Source: Thiocapsa sp.
Lineage (GTDB): Bacteria > Pseudomonadota > Gammaproteobacteria > Chromatiales > Chromatiaceae
Assembly (NCBI RefSeq): GCF_022340925.1
Contig: NZ_JAJDNA010000062.1
Span: 1 to 48,819 of the forward strand
Direction: 5' to 3'
DNA length: 48,819 bases
In this document: positions 19,852-28,029 of the stretch, piece by piece
Numbering within the stretch: position 1 is the stretch's first letter
Layout: each line of letters opens with the position of its first letter
The notes under the pieces: generated by a model
Seen by the model: only the letters and a program-made list of their open reading frames with translations
What the model was told of the DNA's origin: nothing
Database searches by the model: none
Translations under genes and position numbers: made by a program

Positions 19852-20895
19852 GTGAGAATCACCATCATCGCCGCGGCCGTCACGCTCGCCGCGTCCTCTC
19901 TGTCGAGCCAGGCAATGGCCCGCGATTCGATCTGGATCGCCGGCTCGTCGACCGTCTTCCCGTTCTCCACGGCGGTTGCCGAAACCTTTGGACGTGAGTC
20001 GTCCTTCCCGACGCCCAAGGTCGAATCACTTGGGACGGGCGGTGGCTTCAAGCTCTTCTGCTCCGGCGTCGGTGTCGACAAGTCGGACATCAGCAACGCC
20101 TCTCGCCCCATGAAGCTGTCCGAATACGAGCAATGCCAGGCGAACGGCGTCAAGGACATCACCGAGGTCAAGATCGGTTATGACGGGATCGCCATCGCCC
20201 ACTCGAAGGCCGGTCCGACGCTCGATCTCAGCCTCGGTGAGATCTGGCTTGCCTTGGCCAAGGACGTGCCGAACGAGGCGGGTGAGCTGGTGCCCAACCC
20301 CTATCGGAAATGGAGCGAGATCAACAAGGACCTGCCGGATACCCCGATCGAGGTCCTGGGTCCGCCACCCACCTCGGGGACTCGCGATGCCTTCGTCGAG
20401 CTGGCGATGGAAGGAGGCTGTAACAGCTTCGATGCCGTGAAGGCGCTCAAGGATGCGGACAAGGACAGGCACAAGGCGGTGTGCCAGGGCATCCGTGAGG
20501 ACGGTGCCTTCGTCGAGGCCGGTGAGAACGACAACCTCATCGTTCAGAAGCTGGTCGCGAATCCAGATGCCCTGGGCATCTTCGGATTCAGCTTCCTCGA
20601 TCAGAACACGGACAAGATCCAGGGCACCAAGATCGACGGCATCGAGCCAACGTTCGACAGCATCGCCGACGGCTCGTACCCAATCTCGCGCTCGCTCTAC
20701 TTCTATGTCAAGAACGCCCACGTCGGCACCATCCCGGGTATCCCGGAGTATATCGCCGAGTTCACCGCCGACAAGGCGTGGGGCCCCGACGGCTATCTGG
20801 CCGACAAGGGTCTGATCCCGTTGCCCGAGGCGATGCGTGTCTCGGTGGCTGCCGACGCCAAGGCGCTCAAGCCGATGTCGCAGCCGTCCAAGTGA
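19852..20895 (+). CDS. pstS: Phosphate-binding periplasmic protein PstS (system 1)
   Basis: Substrate-binding protein of the high-affinity phosphate ABC transporter. The protein has 347 residues with a signal peptide (MRITIIAAAVTLAASS to QAMA). Binding-site motifs include AGSSTVFPFSTAVAE after the signal peptide and PPTSGTRDAFVELAME. The start is a GTG at 19852 with GGAG seven bases upstream. The Pho box upstream and the pstC1-pstA1-pstB1-phoU genes downstream fix its role. It differs clearly from the other three PstS-like proteins in the window, which start with the motif SGAGA(T/S)FP or similar. A repeat and two hairpins separate it from pstC1. Confidence 0.93.
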   Translation: MRITIIAAAVTLAASSLSSQAMARDSIWIAGSSTVFPFSTAVAETFGRESSFPTPKVESLGTGGGFKLFCSGVGVDKSDISNASRPMKLSEYEQCQANGVKDITEVKIGYDGIAIAHSKAGPTLDLSLGEIWLALAKDVPNEAGELVPNPYRKWSEINKDLPDTPIEVLGPPPTSGTRDAFVELAMEGGCNSFDAVKALKDADKDRHKAVCQGIREDGAFVEAGENDNLIVQKLVANPDALGIFGFSFLDQNTDKIQGTKIDGIEPTFDSIADGSYPISRSLYFYVKNAHVGTIPGIPEYIAEFTADKAWGPDGYLADKGLIPLPEAMRVSVAADAKALKPMSQPSK

Positions 20896-20916
20896 CGTTT
20901 GACGACTAGAGGAGAG

Positions 20917-20955
20917 GCTGATTCATGGCCATTCTGGTCATCATCAGCACGCCGT
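20917..20955 (-). repeat. Dispersed repeat, copy B
   Basis: Related to copies A, C and D. On the plus strand it starts GCTGATTCATGGCC at 20917 and ends CATCAGCACG near 20951, giving terminal inverted GCTGAT/ATCAGC. It lies 21 bases after the pstS1 stop and runs into the palindrome at 20951. Confidence 0.6.
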
Positions 20956-20980
20956 CCGAGAGTCGCGACTCTCGGACGGC
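20951..20980 (+). terminator. Perfect 30-base palindrome after pstS1
   Basis: The arms GCCGTCCGAGAGTCG and CGACTCTCGGACGGC are exact reverse complements with no spacer, so the RNA would fold into a long GC-rich hairpin. It is followed by ACCATTTTG, which is only a weak U-tract. It may protect the pstS1 mRNA 3-prime end or act as a partial terminator. A protein-binding palindrome is possible too. Confidence 0.55.
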
Positions 20981-21094
20981 ACCATTTTGAAGCGGTCAGG
21001 TGCCTGAAAACGCCGGGCCATGCGTGGCCAGGACGGGAAATGCGCTTAGTCGGCCTTTCCCAAACGAGATCGGCCCGAAGCCCGGGCCAGACCT

Positions 21095-21125
21095 GCCAGC
21101 GGCCTCTTGGCCGCTGGCGTTTTTG
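21095..21125 (+). terminator. Rho-independent terminator between pstS1 and pstC1
   Basis: GCCAGCGGCC (21095-21104), loop TCTT, GGCCGCTGGC (21109-21118), then GTTTTTG: a 10-base-pair stem, tetraloop and T-tract, the classic intrinsic terminator form. It ends just 22 bases before the pstC1 start. Partial termination here would leave PstS1 in excess over the membrane components. Confidence 0.85.
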
Positions 21126-21146
21126 CAGGGGTAGCGCAGTCCCTCC

Positions 21147-22538
21147 ATGCACTCATCGACGCTGCTGATCGTCCTGCTGGGGCTCATCGGTCTGGCATAC
21201 CAATTCGGGCGCAGGCGTGCCGTCGCCACGGCGGGCGGCACCCGGCACATCAACACCCTGCATTCGCTCCCCGCCTACTACGGCCTCTACGCGGCGCTCT
21301 GGGCGGGTATTCCGGCACTCTTGCTCTTGGGACTCTGGAGCGGCGTCCAAGACGAGATCCTGATCGCAATCGTCAAGTCAGAGCTCCCGCCCGCCATGAT
21401 CGAGGGGCTCTCGCCGGGCCGGGTCGGACTGCTGGTCAACGACATCAAGAACCTGGCATCCGGAACCATCGTTTCAGGCGCGGTCACCCCCGAGATTCAG
21501 GCCGCCGCCGATCGTTACGTTCAGCTCAAGCAGATTGCCGGCTGGGCCATGTGGCTGGCGGTGATGGCGGTCGCGCTCGGCGGGACGACGTTTGCGTGGA
21601 GCAGGACGCGGCCGCAGATGCGCGCGCGCAACCGGGTCGAATCCATCTTCATGGTCATCCTGGTGGTCTTCTCCTCGATCGCCATCCTGACGACCCTGGG
21701 AATCGTCCTCTCGGTCCTGTTCGAGTCCCTGCGGTTCTTCCAGGCCGTCTCCCCCCTGGAGTTCTTCCTCGGTACGCTCTGGAGTCCGCAGACCGCCCTG
21801 CGCGCGGACCAGGTCGGCGCCTCGGGTGCCTTTGGTGCCGTCCCGCTCTTTACCGGAACGTTGATGGTCTCGGCGATCGCCATGCTGGTGGCCGTCCCGA
21901 TCGGGCTCATGTCGGCGATCTATCTCTCCGAATATGCCCCACGTCGTGTCCGTGCGCTGGCCAAGCCGGCCCTCGAGGTGCTGGCCGGCATCCCCACCGT
22001 GGTGTACGGGTTCTTCGCCGCGCTGACCGTGGCCCCTTTTGTCCGCGATCTCGGCATGTCGCTGGGGCTGGACGTGGCCTCCGAGAGCGCCCTGGCCGCG
22101 GGCCTGGTCATGGGCATCATGATCATCCCCTTCGTGTCCTCGCTCTCGGAGGATGTGATCAACGCCGTTCCGCAGGCCATGCGTGACGGCTCCTATGCCC
22201 TGGGGGCGACCCAGTCCGAGACGATTCGACGGGTCATCATCCCGGCGGCCCTGCCGGGGATCGTGGGTGGTATCCTCCTGGCCGTGTCACGGGCCATCGG
22301 CGAGACCATGATCGTCGTCATGGCGGCGGGTCTCGCGGCCAATCTCACCGCCAATCCGCTCGACAGCGTGACCACGGTGACCGTTCAGATCGTCACCCTG
22401 TTGACGGGTGACCAGGAGTTCGACAGCCCCAAGACCATGGCCGCGTTCGCACTGGGCCTCACGCTGTTCGCAGTGACCCTGACGCTGAACGTGATCGCCC
22501 TCCAGATCGTCCGCAAGTACCGGGAGCAGTATGAGTGA
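21147..22538 (+). CDS. pstC: Phosphate ABC transporter permease PstC (system 1)
   Basis: Inner-membrane permease. The protein has 463 residues, well above the roughly 320 of the E. coli-type PstC, because of an N-terminal extension with extra membrane helices and an extracytoplasmic stretch (about residues 1-220). The permease core follows, with the EAA-type loop LGATQSETIRRVIIPAALPGIVGGILLAVSRAIGE near residue 370. The gene starts just after an intrinsic terminator and overlaps pstA1 by eight bases. Long PstC/PstA forms occur in several marine and pseudomonad systems. Confidence 0.93.
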   Translation: MHSSTLLIVLLGLIGLAYQFGRRRAVATAGGTRHINTLHSLPAYYGLYAALWAGIPALLLLGLWSGVQDEILIAIVKSELPPAMIEGLSPGRVGLLVNDIKNLASGTIVSGAVTPEIQAAADRYVQLKQIAGWAMWLAVMAVALGGTTFAWSRTRPQMRARNRVESIFMVILVVFSSIAILTTLGIVLSVLFESLRFFQAVSPLEFFLGTLWSPQTALRADQVGASGAFGAVPLFTGTLMVSAIAMLVAVPIGLMSAIYLSEYAPRRVRALAKPALEVLAGIPTVVYGFFAALTVAPFVRDLGMSLGLDVASESALAAGLVMGIMIIPFVSSLSEDVINAVPQAMRDGSYALGATQSETIRRVIIPAALPGIVGGILLAVSRAIGETMIVVMAAGLAANLTANPLDSVTTVTVQIVTLLTGDQEFDSPKTMAAFALGLTLFAVTLTLNVIALQIVRKYREQYE

Positions 22539-23838
22539 GACCTCGGCGGGCGGTGCCCCGCGTCCGCGCACCATCGACGTCGTGAATGCAAGCCTGAAGC
22601 GGCGCTACGCACGAGAGCGGCGTTTCCGTCTGCTCGGCCTGACTGCGCTGGTTCTGGGCCTGTTGTTCGTGGTCCTGCTGTTCGGGGACATCCTGAGCAA
22701 GGGCTACACCGCGCTTCAGCAGACCTACATCCGGTTGCCGGTGACCTTCGAGGCGGCCGTGATCGACCCGGAGGGCACACGCGAGCGCGAGACCCTGATG
22801 CGGGCCAACTACGCCGGGCTCATTCGCAACGCGCTGCGCCGGGCGTTCCCCGAGGTGACCGATCGGCGCCAGGTTCGTGCCCTCGCCGGCATGATCAGTG
22901 TCGGGGCGCCGACGCATCTGCGCGACATGGTGCTGGCCGATCCCGACCTGGTCGGCACGACGGTGGAGGTTTCGCTGCTCGCCGATGACGACATCGATAT
23001 GCTGGTCAAGGGGCACATCGACCGAACACGCCCGGAGAGCGAGCGACGCGTCGATGATCAGACCCTCGGCTGGGTCGAGCGTCTCGAGGAGGGCGGGCGG
23101 GTCCAGAAGCGGCTCAACACCGTTTTTTTCACCCATGGCACCTCACGCGAGCCAGAGCTTGCGGGGATCGCGGGGGCGCTCATGGGGTCCTTCTACACCC
23201 TCTTGCTGACCCTGTTGTTCTCCTTCCCGATCGGTGTCGGCGCGGCGCTCTATCTCGAGGAGTTCGCCCCGAAGAACCGCTGGACGGACCTGATCGAGGT
23301 CAACATCAACAACCTCGCCGCGGTCCCCTCGATCGTCTTCGGACTCCTGGGACTGGCGGTGTTCATCGGTGTCTTCGGCGTGCCCCGTTCGACGCCGCTC
23401 GTCGCGGCCTTGGTCCTGACCCTGATGACCCTGCCGACCATCATCATCGCGAGCCGGGCCGCCTTGAAATCGGTCCCGCCGTCCATCCGCGAGGCCGCGT
23501 TGGGGGTCGGCGCCTCGCCGCTGCAGACCCAGCTCCATCATGTGCTCCCGCTCGCCATGCCCGGCATGTTGACCGGGACCATCATCGGCATGGCGCAGGC
23601 CCTGGGGGAGACCGCGCCGCTGCTGATGATCGGCATGATCGCCTTCATCGTGGACATCCCGAGCGGCTTCACCTCGCCTGCCACGGTTCTCCCGGTGCAG
23701 ATCTTCCTCTGGGCCGACAGTCCGGAGCGCGCCTTCGTGGAGCGCACATCGGCGGCCATCCTGGTCCTGCTCGGCTTCCTGATCCTGATGAACCTGACCG
23801 CGGTGATGCTGCGGCGCAAGTTCGAGCGACGCTGGTGA
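22531..23838 (+). CDS. pstA: Phosphate ABC transporter permease PstA (system 1)
   Basis: Second inner-membrane permease. The protein has 435 residues, about 140 more than E. coli PstA. The N-terminal half has one membrane helix ([22 protein letters not shown]) and a long periplasmic region (about residues 55-205) with no recognised motif. The permease core carries [40 protein letters not shown]. It overlaps pstC1, and the pstB1 ATG follows its stop by 35 bases. Confidence 0.93.
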   Translation: MSETSAGGAPRPRTIDVVNASLKRRYARERRFRLLGLTALVLGLLFVVLLFGDILSKGYTALQQTYIRLPVTFEAAVIDPEGTRERETLMRANYAGLIRNALRRAFPEVTDRRQVRALAGMISVGAPTHLRDMVLADPDLVGTTVEVSLLADDDIDMLVKGHIDRTRPESERRVDDQTLGWVERLEEGGRVQKRLNTVFFTHGTSREPELAGIAGALMGSFYTLLLTLLFSFPIGVGAALYLEEFAPKNRWTDLIEVNINNLAAVPSIVFGLLGLAVFIGVFGVPRSTPLVAALVLTLMTLPTIIIASRAALKSVPPSIREAALGVGASPLQTQLHHVLPLAMPGMLTGTIIGMAQALGETAPLLMIGMIAFIVDIPSGFTSPATVLPVQIFLWADSPERAFVERTSAAILVLLGFLILMNLTAVMLRRKFERRW

Positions 23839-23873
23839 GTGCGTCCCCGCGGAACCCACATTCGAGGTCAGAC

Positions 23874-24737
23874 ATGAGCACCACGGTCGAAGAGTTGAAG
23901 CAGCGCAGCGGCGCGGTGAGCGCGAAAGAGCTGGCCGGGGATCGTGAGTCGCGTGCGACGGTTGGGGACGTGACGGTCGCGGATCCCCGTATGGTCTGTC
24001 GCGCCGTCGATGTCTGGTACGGGGACAAACAGGCCATCAATGGCGTGAGCCTGGACATCGGTAAGAACGAGGTCGTGTCGATGATCGGGCCGTCGGGTTG
24101 CGGCAAGACGACCTTTCTGCGCTGTCTCAACCGCATGAACGACACCATCGACGGCTGCCGCGTGACCGGGTCGATCACGCTGGACGGTCAGGAGATCTAC
24201 GACAAGGGGCTCGACCCGGTGCCGCTGCGCGCGCGGGTCGGCATGGTGTTCCAGAAGCCCAACCCCTTTCCCAAGTCGATCTACGAGAACGTCGCCTACG
24301 GGCCGCGCATCCATGGGCTCACCAACAACCGGGCGGAGCTCGATGAGCTTGTCACCAGCAGCCTGCAGAAGGCGGGGCTCTGGGAGGAGGTCAAGGATCG
24401 CCTCGGCCAGCCTGGCACGGGGCTTTCCGGGGGGCAGCAGCAGCGCCTCTGTATCGCGCGAACCATCGCGGTCTCGCCCGAGGTGATCCTCATGGACGAG
24501 CCCTGCTCGGCGCTCGACCCGATCGCGACCGCGGTCATCGAGGAGCTCATCGACGAGCTGCGGGCCAACTACAGCATTGCCATCGTCACCCACTCGATGC
24601 AGCAGGCCGCGCGCGTCTCTCAGCGTACCGCCTATTTCCACCTCGGGGATCTGATCGAGGTCGGCGAGACCAACCAGATCTTCACCAACCCCCGGCACAA
24701 GCTGACCGAAGACTACATTACGGGGCGTTTCGGTTGA
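23874..24737 (+). CDS. pstB: Phosphate ABC transporter ATP-binding protein PstB (system 1)
   Basis: ATPase driving phosphate import. The protein has 287 residues from the ATG at 23874, which has GAGG upstream; a GTG at 23835 overlapping the pstA1 stop is the alternative. Motifs: Walker [22 protein letters not shown]-loop [16 protein letters not shown], signature [13 protein letters not shown], Walker [17 protein letters not shown] and switch His in IVTHSMQQA. Its stop overlaps the phoU start by one base. Confidence 0.96.
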   Translation: MSTTVEELKQRSGAVSAKELAGDRESRATVGDVTVADPRMVCRAVDVWYGDKQAINGVSLDIGKNEVVSMIGPSGCGKTTFLRCLNRMNDTIDGCRVTGSITLDGQEIYDKGLDPVPLRARVGMVFQKPNPFPKSIYENVAYGPRIHGLTNNRAELDELVTSSLQKAGLWEEVKDRLGQPGTGLSGGQQQRLCIARTIAVSPEVILMDEPCSALDPIATAVIEELIDELRANYSIAIVTHSMQQAARVSQRTAYFHLGDLIEVGETNQIFTNPRHKLTEDYITGRFG

Positions 24738-25501
24738 TGGCCGATCAGCGCTCTTCGCCGCCGCGCGGCGACATTGCTGGCGGCCACACGGTGCGCCGTT
24801 ACGACCGCGAGCTGGCGGCCCTGCGCGGCATCATCCTGGACATGGGCCAGCGGGTGATCGAGCAGACGCGCTCCGCGTTTGCTGCCTTGGTGGATGGCGA
24901 GGAGACCCAGGCCTACCGCGTGCTCGATCGGGAGCCCCAGATCAACTATCTGTCACTGGACGCCGACGAGGAGATCTTCAGGGTGATCGCGCGGCGGCAG
25001 CCGACCGCGGTTGACCTGCGGATCGTGCTCGCCCTTTCCCGCATCGCCGGGAATGTCGAGCGGGCCGGTGACAAGGCGGTGCGGATCGCCCGCCAGTCGC
25101 TCGCCATGGGCGAAAGCGGGCTCGCCCCGGGTGCCCTCCCGTCGGAGACCCTGCAGGGGCTGCTGCGCAGCCTGGAGGAACAGGCCTGCTGCATGTTCGA
25201 GCGCAGCATCCAGGCCTTGCTGGGGTTCGACGTGGAGCTCGCCCTCGGCGTCTTCGAGGACGAGCGCCTGCTGGTCGAGATAGCGGACGAGACCCGCGCC
25301 TTCCTCGGCCGCGAGGATCTCGCGGGATTCAAGCCGCGTCAGATCGTCTGCCTCTTGACGAGCTCGCACGCCCTCGAACGCATCGGGAACCACGCCTGCA
25401 ATATCGCCGAGCAGATCATCTATGTGGCCGAGGGCAAGGACATCCGCTACCGCAATCGCGAGATCCTGATCGAGGCCCTGCGGCGCGATCGTACCCGCTG
25501 A
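24737..25501 (+). CDS. phoU: Phosphate signalling protein PhoU
   Basis: Peripheral protein that links Pst transport to repression of the PhoR/PhoB system. The protein has 254 residues and two three-helix PhoU repeats, each with an acidic metal-binding helix; the second is seen as SSHALERIGNHACNIAEQIIYVAEGKDIRY. The first begins YDRELAALRGIILDMGQRVIEQ. The ATG at 24737 shares a base with the pstB1 stop. PhoR and PhoB are not in this window. It is the last gene of the operon, followed by a hairpin. Confidence 0.95.
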   Translation: MADQRSSPPRGDIAGGHTVRRYDRELAALRGIILDMGQRVIEQTRSAFAALVDGEETQAYRVLDREPQINYLSLDADEEIFRVIARRQPTAVDLRIVLALSRIAGNVERAGDKAVRIARQSLAMGESGLAPGALPSETLQGLLRSLEEQACCMFERSIQALLGFDVELALGVFEDERLLVEIADETRAFLGREDLAGFKPRQIVCLLTSSHALERIGNHACNIAEQIIYVAEGKDIRYRNREILIEALRRDRTR

Positions 25502-25550
25502 CCTCGGCCGTCCCGACCAAGACGGCGTGAATGATCGGCCATCCCTAGCC

Positions 25551-25579
25551 GGAATGCGCCGGTGCGCCGGCATTCGGCA
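25551..25579 (+). terminator. Hairpin after phoU
   Basis: A GC-rich imperfect hairpin, GCCGG-TGCG-CCGGC at its tip, extended by AAT/ATT and CCG/CGG pairs around short bulges. No T-tract follows directly, so if it ends the pst1 transcript it is not a standard intrinsic terminator. Confidence 0.35.
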
Positions 25580-25669
25580 CGCGGCGGTTGTGTTTGGTCG
25601 CGTCACACCCGAGAATCGACTGGCGCGCAGCCGCGCGTTCGATGAACCAACCGATTCGGAGATGCATCT

Positions 25670-25957
25670 ATGGCGAACGAGGGCTACCACGAGCCGGTCG
25701 ACGAGTTGTCCGACGAGACCCGGGACATGCATCGGGCCATCATCTCGCTCATGGAGGAGCTCGAAGCGGTCGATTGGTATAACCAGCGGGTCGATGCCTG
25801 CAAGGACGAGGATTTGAAGGCGATCCTTGCGCACAACCGCGACGAGGAGAAGGAGCACGCCGCCATGGTGCTGGAATGGATTCGGCGGAAGGACCCCGCA
25901 TTTGACAAGGAGCTCAAGGATTATCTCTTCACGGAAAAGGCGATCGCCCATCACTGA
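25670..25957 (+). CDS. Encapsulated-ferritin-like protein (EncFtn type), without targeting tail
   Basis: A 95-residue, two-helix ferritin-like protein. It matches the Rhodospirillum rubrum encapsulated ferritin closely by eye: MEELEAVDWYNQRVDA at residues 28-43 and ILAHNRDEEKEHAAMVLEW at 52-70. Residues equivalent to the diiron ligands and entry-site residues are present: Glu30, Glu32, Tyr37, Glu60 and His63. Such proteins form annular decamers with ferroxidase centres at subunit interfaces and normally sit inside an encapsulin shell, to which a C-terminal peptide directs them. Here the protein ends at KAIAHH directly after the helical core, and no encapsulin gene is seen in the window. GGAG precedes the ATG. 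It follows phoU by 168 bases and is probably a separate transcript. Confidence 0.85.
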   Translation: MANEGYHEPVDELSDETRDMHRAIISLMEELEAVDWYNQRVDACKDEDLKAILAHNRDEEKEHAAMVLEWIRRKDPAFDKELKDYLFTEKAIAHH

Positions 25958-26137
25958 GCGGGCGAAGGTGTCATCGGGGGCGCGCAACCGGGCCTCGTGC
26001 CATCTGTGCCAGCGGTCGTTCCCTCGCGGCCGGCCGCATCCGCGCCGGCGAAGCGCCGTCGCAGGTGTGTCTCGGACGTCGGGCGGGCGTGCCGCGAGCG
26101 AATCGTCGCAATGTCTTCGGTCCCACTTGGGGGAGCC

Positions 26138-26440
26138 ATGACCTCATCACGACTGGACTCCCGGGCCATCGAAGCGGCCCTGTCGGAGCTGAACGCAGCG
26201 GCCGCCTCTCCGTGGAGCCTGAATGGCGAAAAACTCCACAAAATTTTTCAATTCAGAGACTTCGTGGATGCTTTCGGCTTCATGAGCCGGGTTGCACTGG
26301 TGGCGGAGGCGATGAATCATCACCCCGATTGGTGCAATGTGTACAATCGGGTCCTGGTCGACCTGTCCACCCACGACGCGGGCGGCCTCACGGCCCTTGA
26401 TTTCACCCTCGCCCGTCGGATGGAGGATCTGGCCGGTTAG
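26138..26440 (+). CDS. phhB: Pterin-4a-carbinolamine dehydratase
   Basis: Dehydrates 4a-hydroxytetrahydropterin, recycling tetrahydropterin cofactor after aromatic amino acid hydroxylation. The protein has 100 residues from the ATG at 26138 (GGGGGAG upstream); ATG 26111 and a longer frame are alternatives. The active-site motif is [16 protein letters not shown], with the two His and the later His of [13 protein letters not shown]. No phenylalanine hydroxylase gene is in the window. It is placed ahead of a PTPS-like gene and two dehydrogenases, which suggests pterin chemistry for the whole group. Confidence 0.93.
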   Translation: MTSSRLDSRAIEAALSELNAAAASPWSLNGEKLHKIFQFRDFVDAFGFMSRVALVAEAMNHHPDWCNVYNRVLVDLSTHDAGGLTALDFTLARRMEDLAG

Positions 26441-26836
26441 CCGGCGTTGGGCCTGGGTCGATGGCGCCGCGTCGATGCCGGCAGTGCAGGGGCCATGCTG
26501 TCCATCCCCGCTGGGAATTCGGGACTCCGCCGCTCGGGTCGGCCCTTGCCCTCCACGTCCAGGGCGCAGCTTCCCTGCAACCCGGGCCCAAATCCATTAC
26601 CGCTGCGCGGGCCGGTCCGGGCTGGCGCACCGCGATCCTTCGCCTCCTCCGGGCTCGAGCCTCACCTGGACGATGTGGAGTCTCTTCAATGCCGTGCTGC
26701 CCTGCATCCTGTCGGTCGGCCTCGCCTGGCTGGCAGGTCTCCAGGCAGTCGGCCCACGCTTGGTTTGGCTCCGGTCGACCCAAAGACTCACCGGGAGAGG
26801 GGGTCAGGTTGCCCCCGTCAAGAATCGGAGATCGTC
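26441..26836. other. 396-base gap in the pterin cluster
   Basis: No supported gene. One frame contains a hydrophobic run (LFNAVLPCILSVGLAWLAGL from an ATG near 26673) that continues antisense-like into the next gene and has no clear ribosome-binding site. The gap probably carries the promoter or leader of the PTPS-SDR-SDR operon; no clear -35/-10 pair was found. Confidence 0.4.
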
Positions 26837-27331
26837 TTGGACACCGACATCCTCACGCGGATCGAGATCAGCAAGGAGTATCTCAACTTCAGCGCCGGTC
26901 ATTTCACCATCTTCTCGGGGGGCGACCGTGAAAACCTCCACGGGCACAATTTTCAGGTCCGGTGCCATGTCACGGCGGCGGTCGGCGCCGACGGCCTGGC
27001 GTTCGACTATGTCATGCTCAAGCGTGTGCTCAAGGAGCTGTGCGATGCGCTCGACGAGCGCCTCCTGCTCCCCGAGCAGTCGCCGCATCTGCGGATCGAA
27101 AGCGCGGACGGGATGGTGATCGCCTGGTTCGGCAAGGAGCGCCTCACCTTCCTGGAGCGCGACGTCTTGGTGCTGCCGATCCGCAATGTGACGATCGAAG
27201 AATTGGCCGGCCTCTTGTTGGAGCGCCTCCGGTGTCGGCCGGAGCTGGCCGGTCTGGACCTCCGCGAGATCGAGCTCGGGGTCTCGTCGGGTTCGGGACA
27301 GTGGGCGTTTTCATCCTGGGAGTCGACATGA
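26837..27331 (+). CDS. 6-pyruvoyl-tetrahydropterin synthase/QueD-like protein with altered active site
   Basis: PTPS/QueD superfamily protein of 164 residues. The three zinc-binding histidines are present: His22 in NFSAGHFTIF and His35 and His37 in ENLHGHNF. The catalytic Cys of PTPS and QueD is missing; a Glu (Glu32) lies three residues before His35, as I recall for PTPS-III enzymes that can supply the folate pathway in place of FolB. The C-terminal pterin-anchoring Glu, expected in the last strand, is not seen: the segment reads LGVSSGSGQWAFSS. The start is a TTG at 26837 with GGAG six bases upstream; a long upstream frame exists but has no family similarity. The stop overlaps the next gene (ATGA). 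Confidence 0.8.
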   Translation: MDTDILTRIEISKEYLNFSAGHFTIFSGGDRENLHGHNFQVRCHVTAAVGADGLAFDYVMLKRVLKELCDALDERLLLPEQSPHLRIESADGMVIAWFGKERLTFLERDVLVLPIRNVTIEELAGLLLERLRCRPELAGLDLREIELGVSSGSGQWAFSSWEST

Positions 27332-28029
27332 ATCTCGTCATCATCTCGGGCGCCAGCTCCGGCATCGGGCGCGCAATCGCCACGCGCTTCCTGATTGAAG
27401 GCAGCGTCGTCGTGAACATCTCGCGCCGACCCTCTCCGGAGCCGGGGATAGTGAACCTGCCGTGCGATCTGGCCCAGCCCGGCGCAGTGGACGCGCTGGC
27501 GGCGCCCCTCGGCAGCTGGCTGGCCGATGCCGATCGGGTCTGTCTGGTCCACAACGCATCCGTGATGCGTCGTGACCGGGTCGACTCCTTGCTCAGCGCC
27601 GATCTGCGGACCGTTCTCGAGCTCAACCTGGTTGCCCCCAACGGGCTGAACCAGCTGGTTCTGCCGCATATGCGTGCGGGCTCGAGCATCCTGTATATCG
27701 GCTCGACCCTGGCCGAGAAGGCGGTCCCTGGGGTCGCCAGCTACGTGATCGCCAAGCACGCATTGGCAGGCATGATGCGTGCCACGTGCCAGGATCTCGC
27801 CGGTCGTGGCATCCATTCCTGCATGATCTGTCCCGGGTTCACCGATACGGAGCAGCTCCGTGCCATGATTGGAGACAATCCCGAGACGCTGGCCGCCGTC
27901 ACCTCGCTCTCTGCATTCGATCGTCTCATCGAGCCCGAGGAGATCGCCGAGACGGTCGCCTTTGCGTCGCGCGCCCCTGTGCTCAACGGCGCCCTGATCC
28001 ATGCCAACCTGGGTCAGCGCGAGCGATGA
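27328..28029 (+). CDS. Short-chain dehydrogenase/reductase, sepiapterin-reductase-like
   Basis: A 233-residue classical SDR. The cofactor motif SGASSGIGRAIA is at residues 7-18 and the catalytic YxxxK in VASYVIAKHALAG, with Ser in YIGSTLAEK. The usual NNAG motif is HNAS here. It overlaps the PTPS-like gene and the next SDR by four bases on each side, so the three are cotranscribed. By context it may reduce a pterin side chain, as sepiapterin reductase does; the substrate is inferred from the neighbours only. Confidence 0.85.
   Translation: MNLVIISGASSGIGRAIATRFLIEGSVVVNISRRPSPEPGIVNLPCDLAQPGAVDALAAPLGSWLADADRVCLVHNASVMRRDRVDSLLSADLRTVLELNLVAPNGLNQLVLPHMRAGSSILYIGSTLAEKAVPGVASYVIAKHALAGMMRATCQDLAGRGIHSCMICPGFTDTEQLRAMIGDNPETLAAVTSLSAFDRLIEPEEIAETVAFASRAPVLNGALIHANLGQRER

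Noticed and set aside
26337..27119. Frame with a membrane-like segment near 26673 in the pterin cluster gap
   Set aside because: The hydrophobic run is short, lacks a good start signal, and the frame continues out of phase through the PTPS-like gene.
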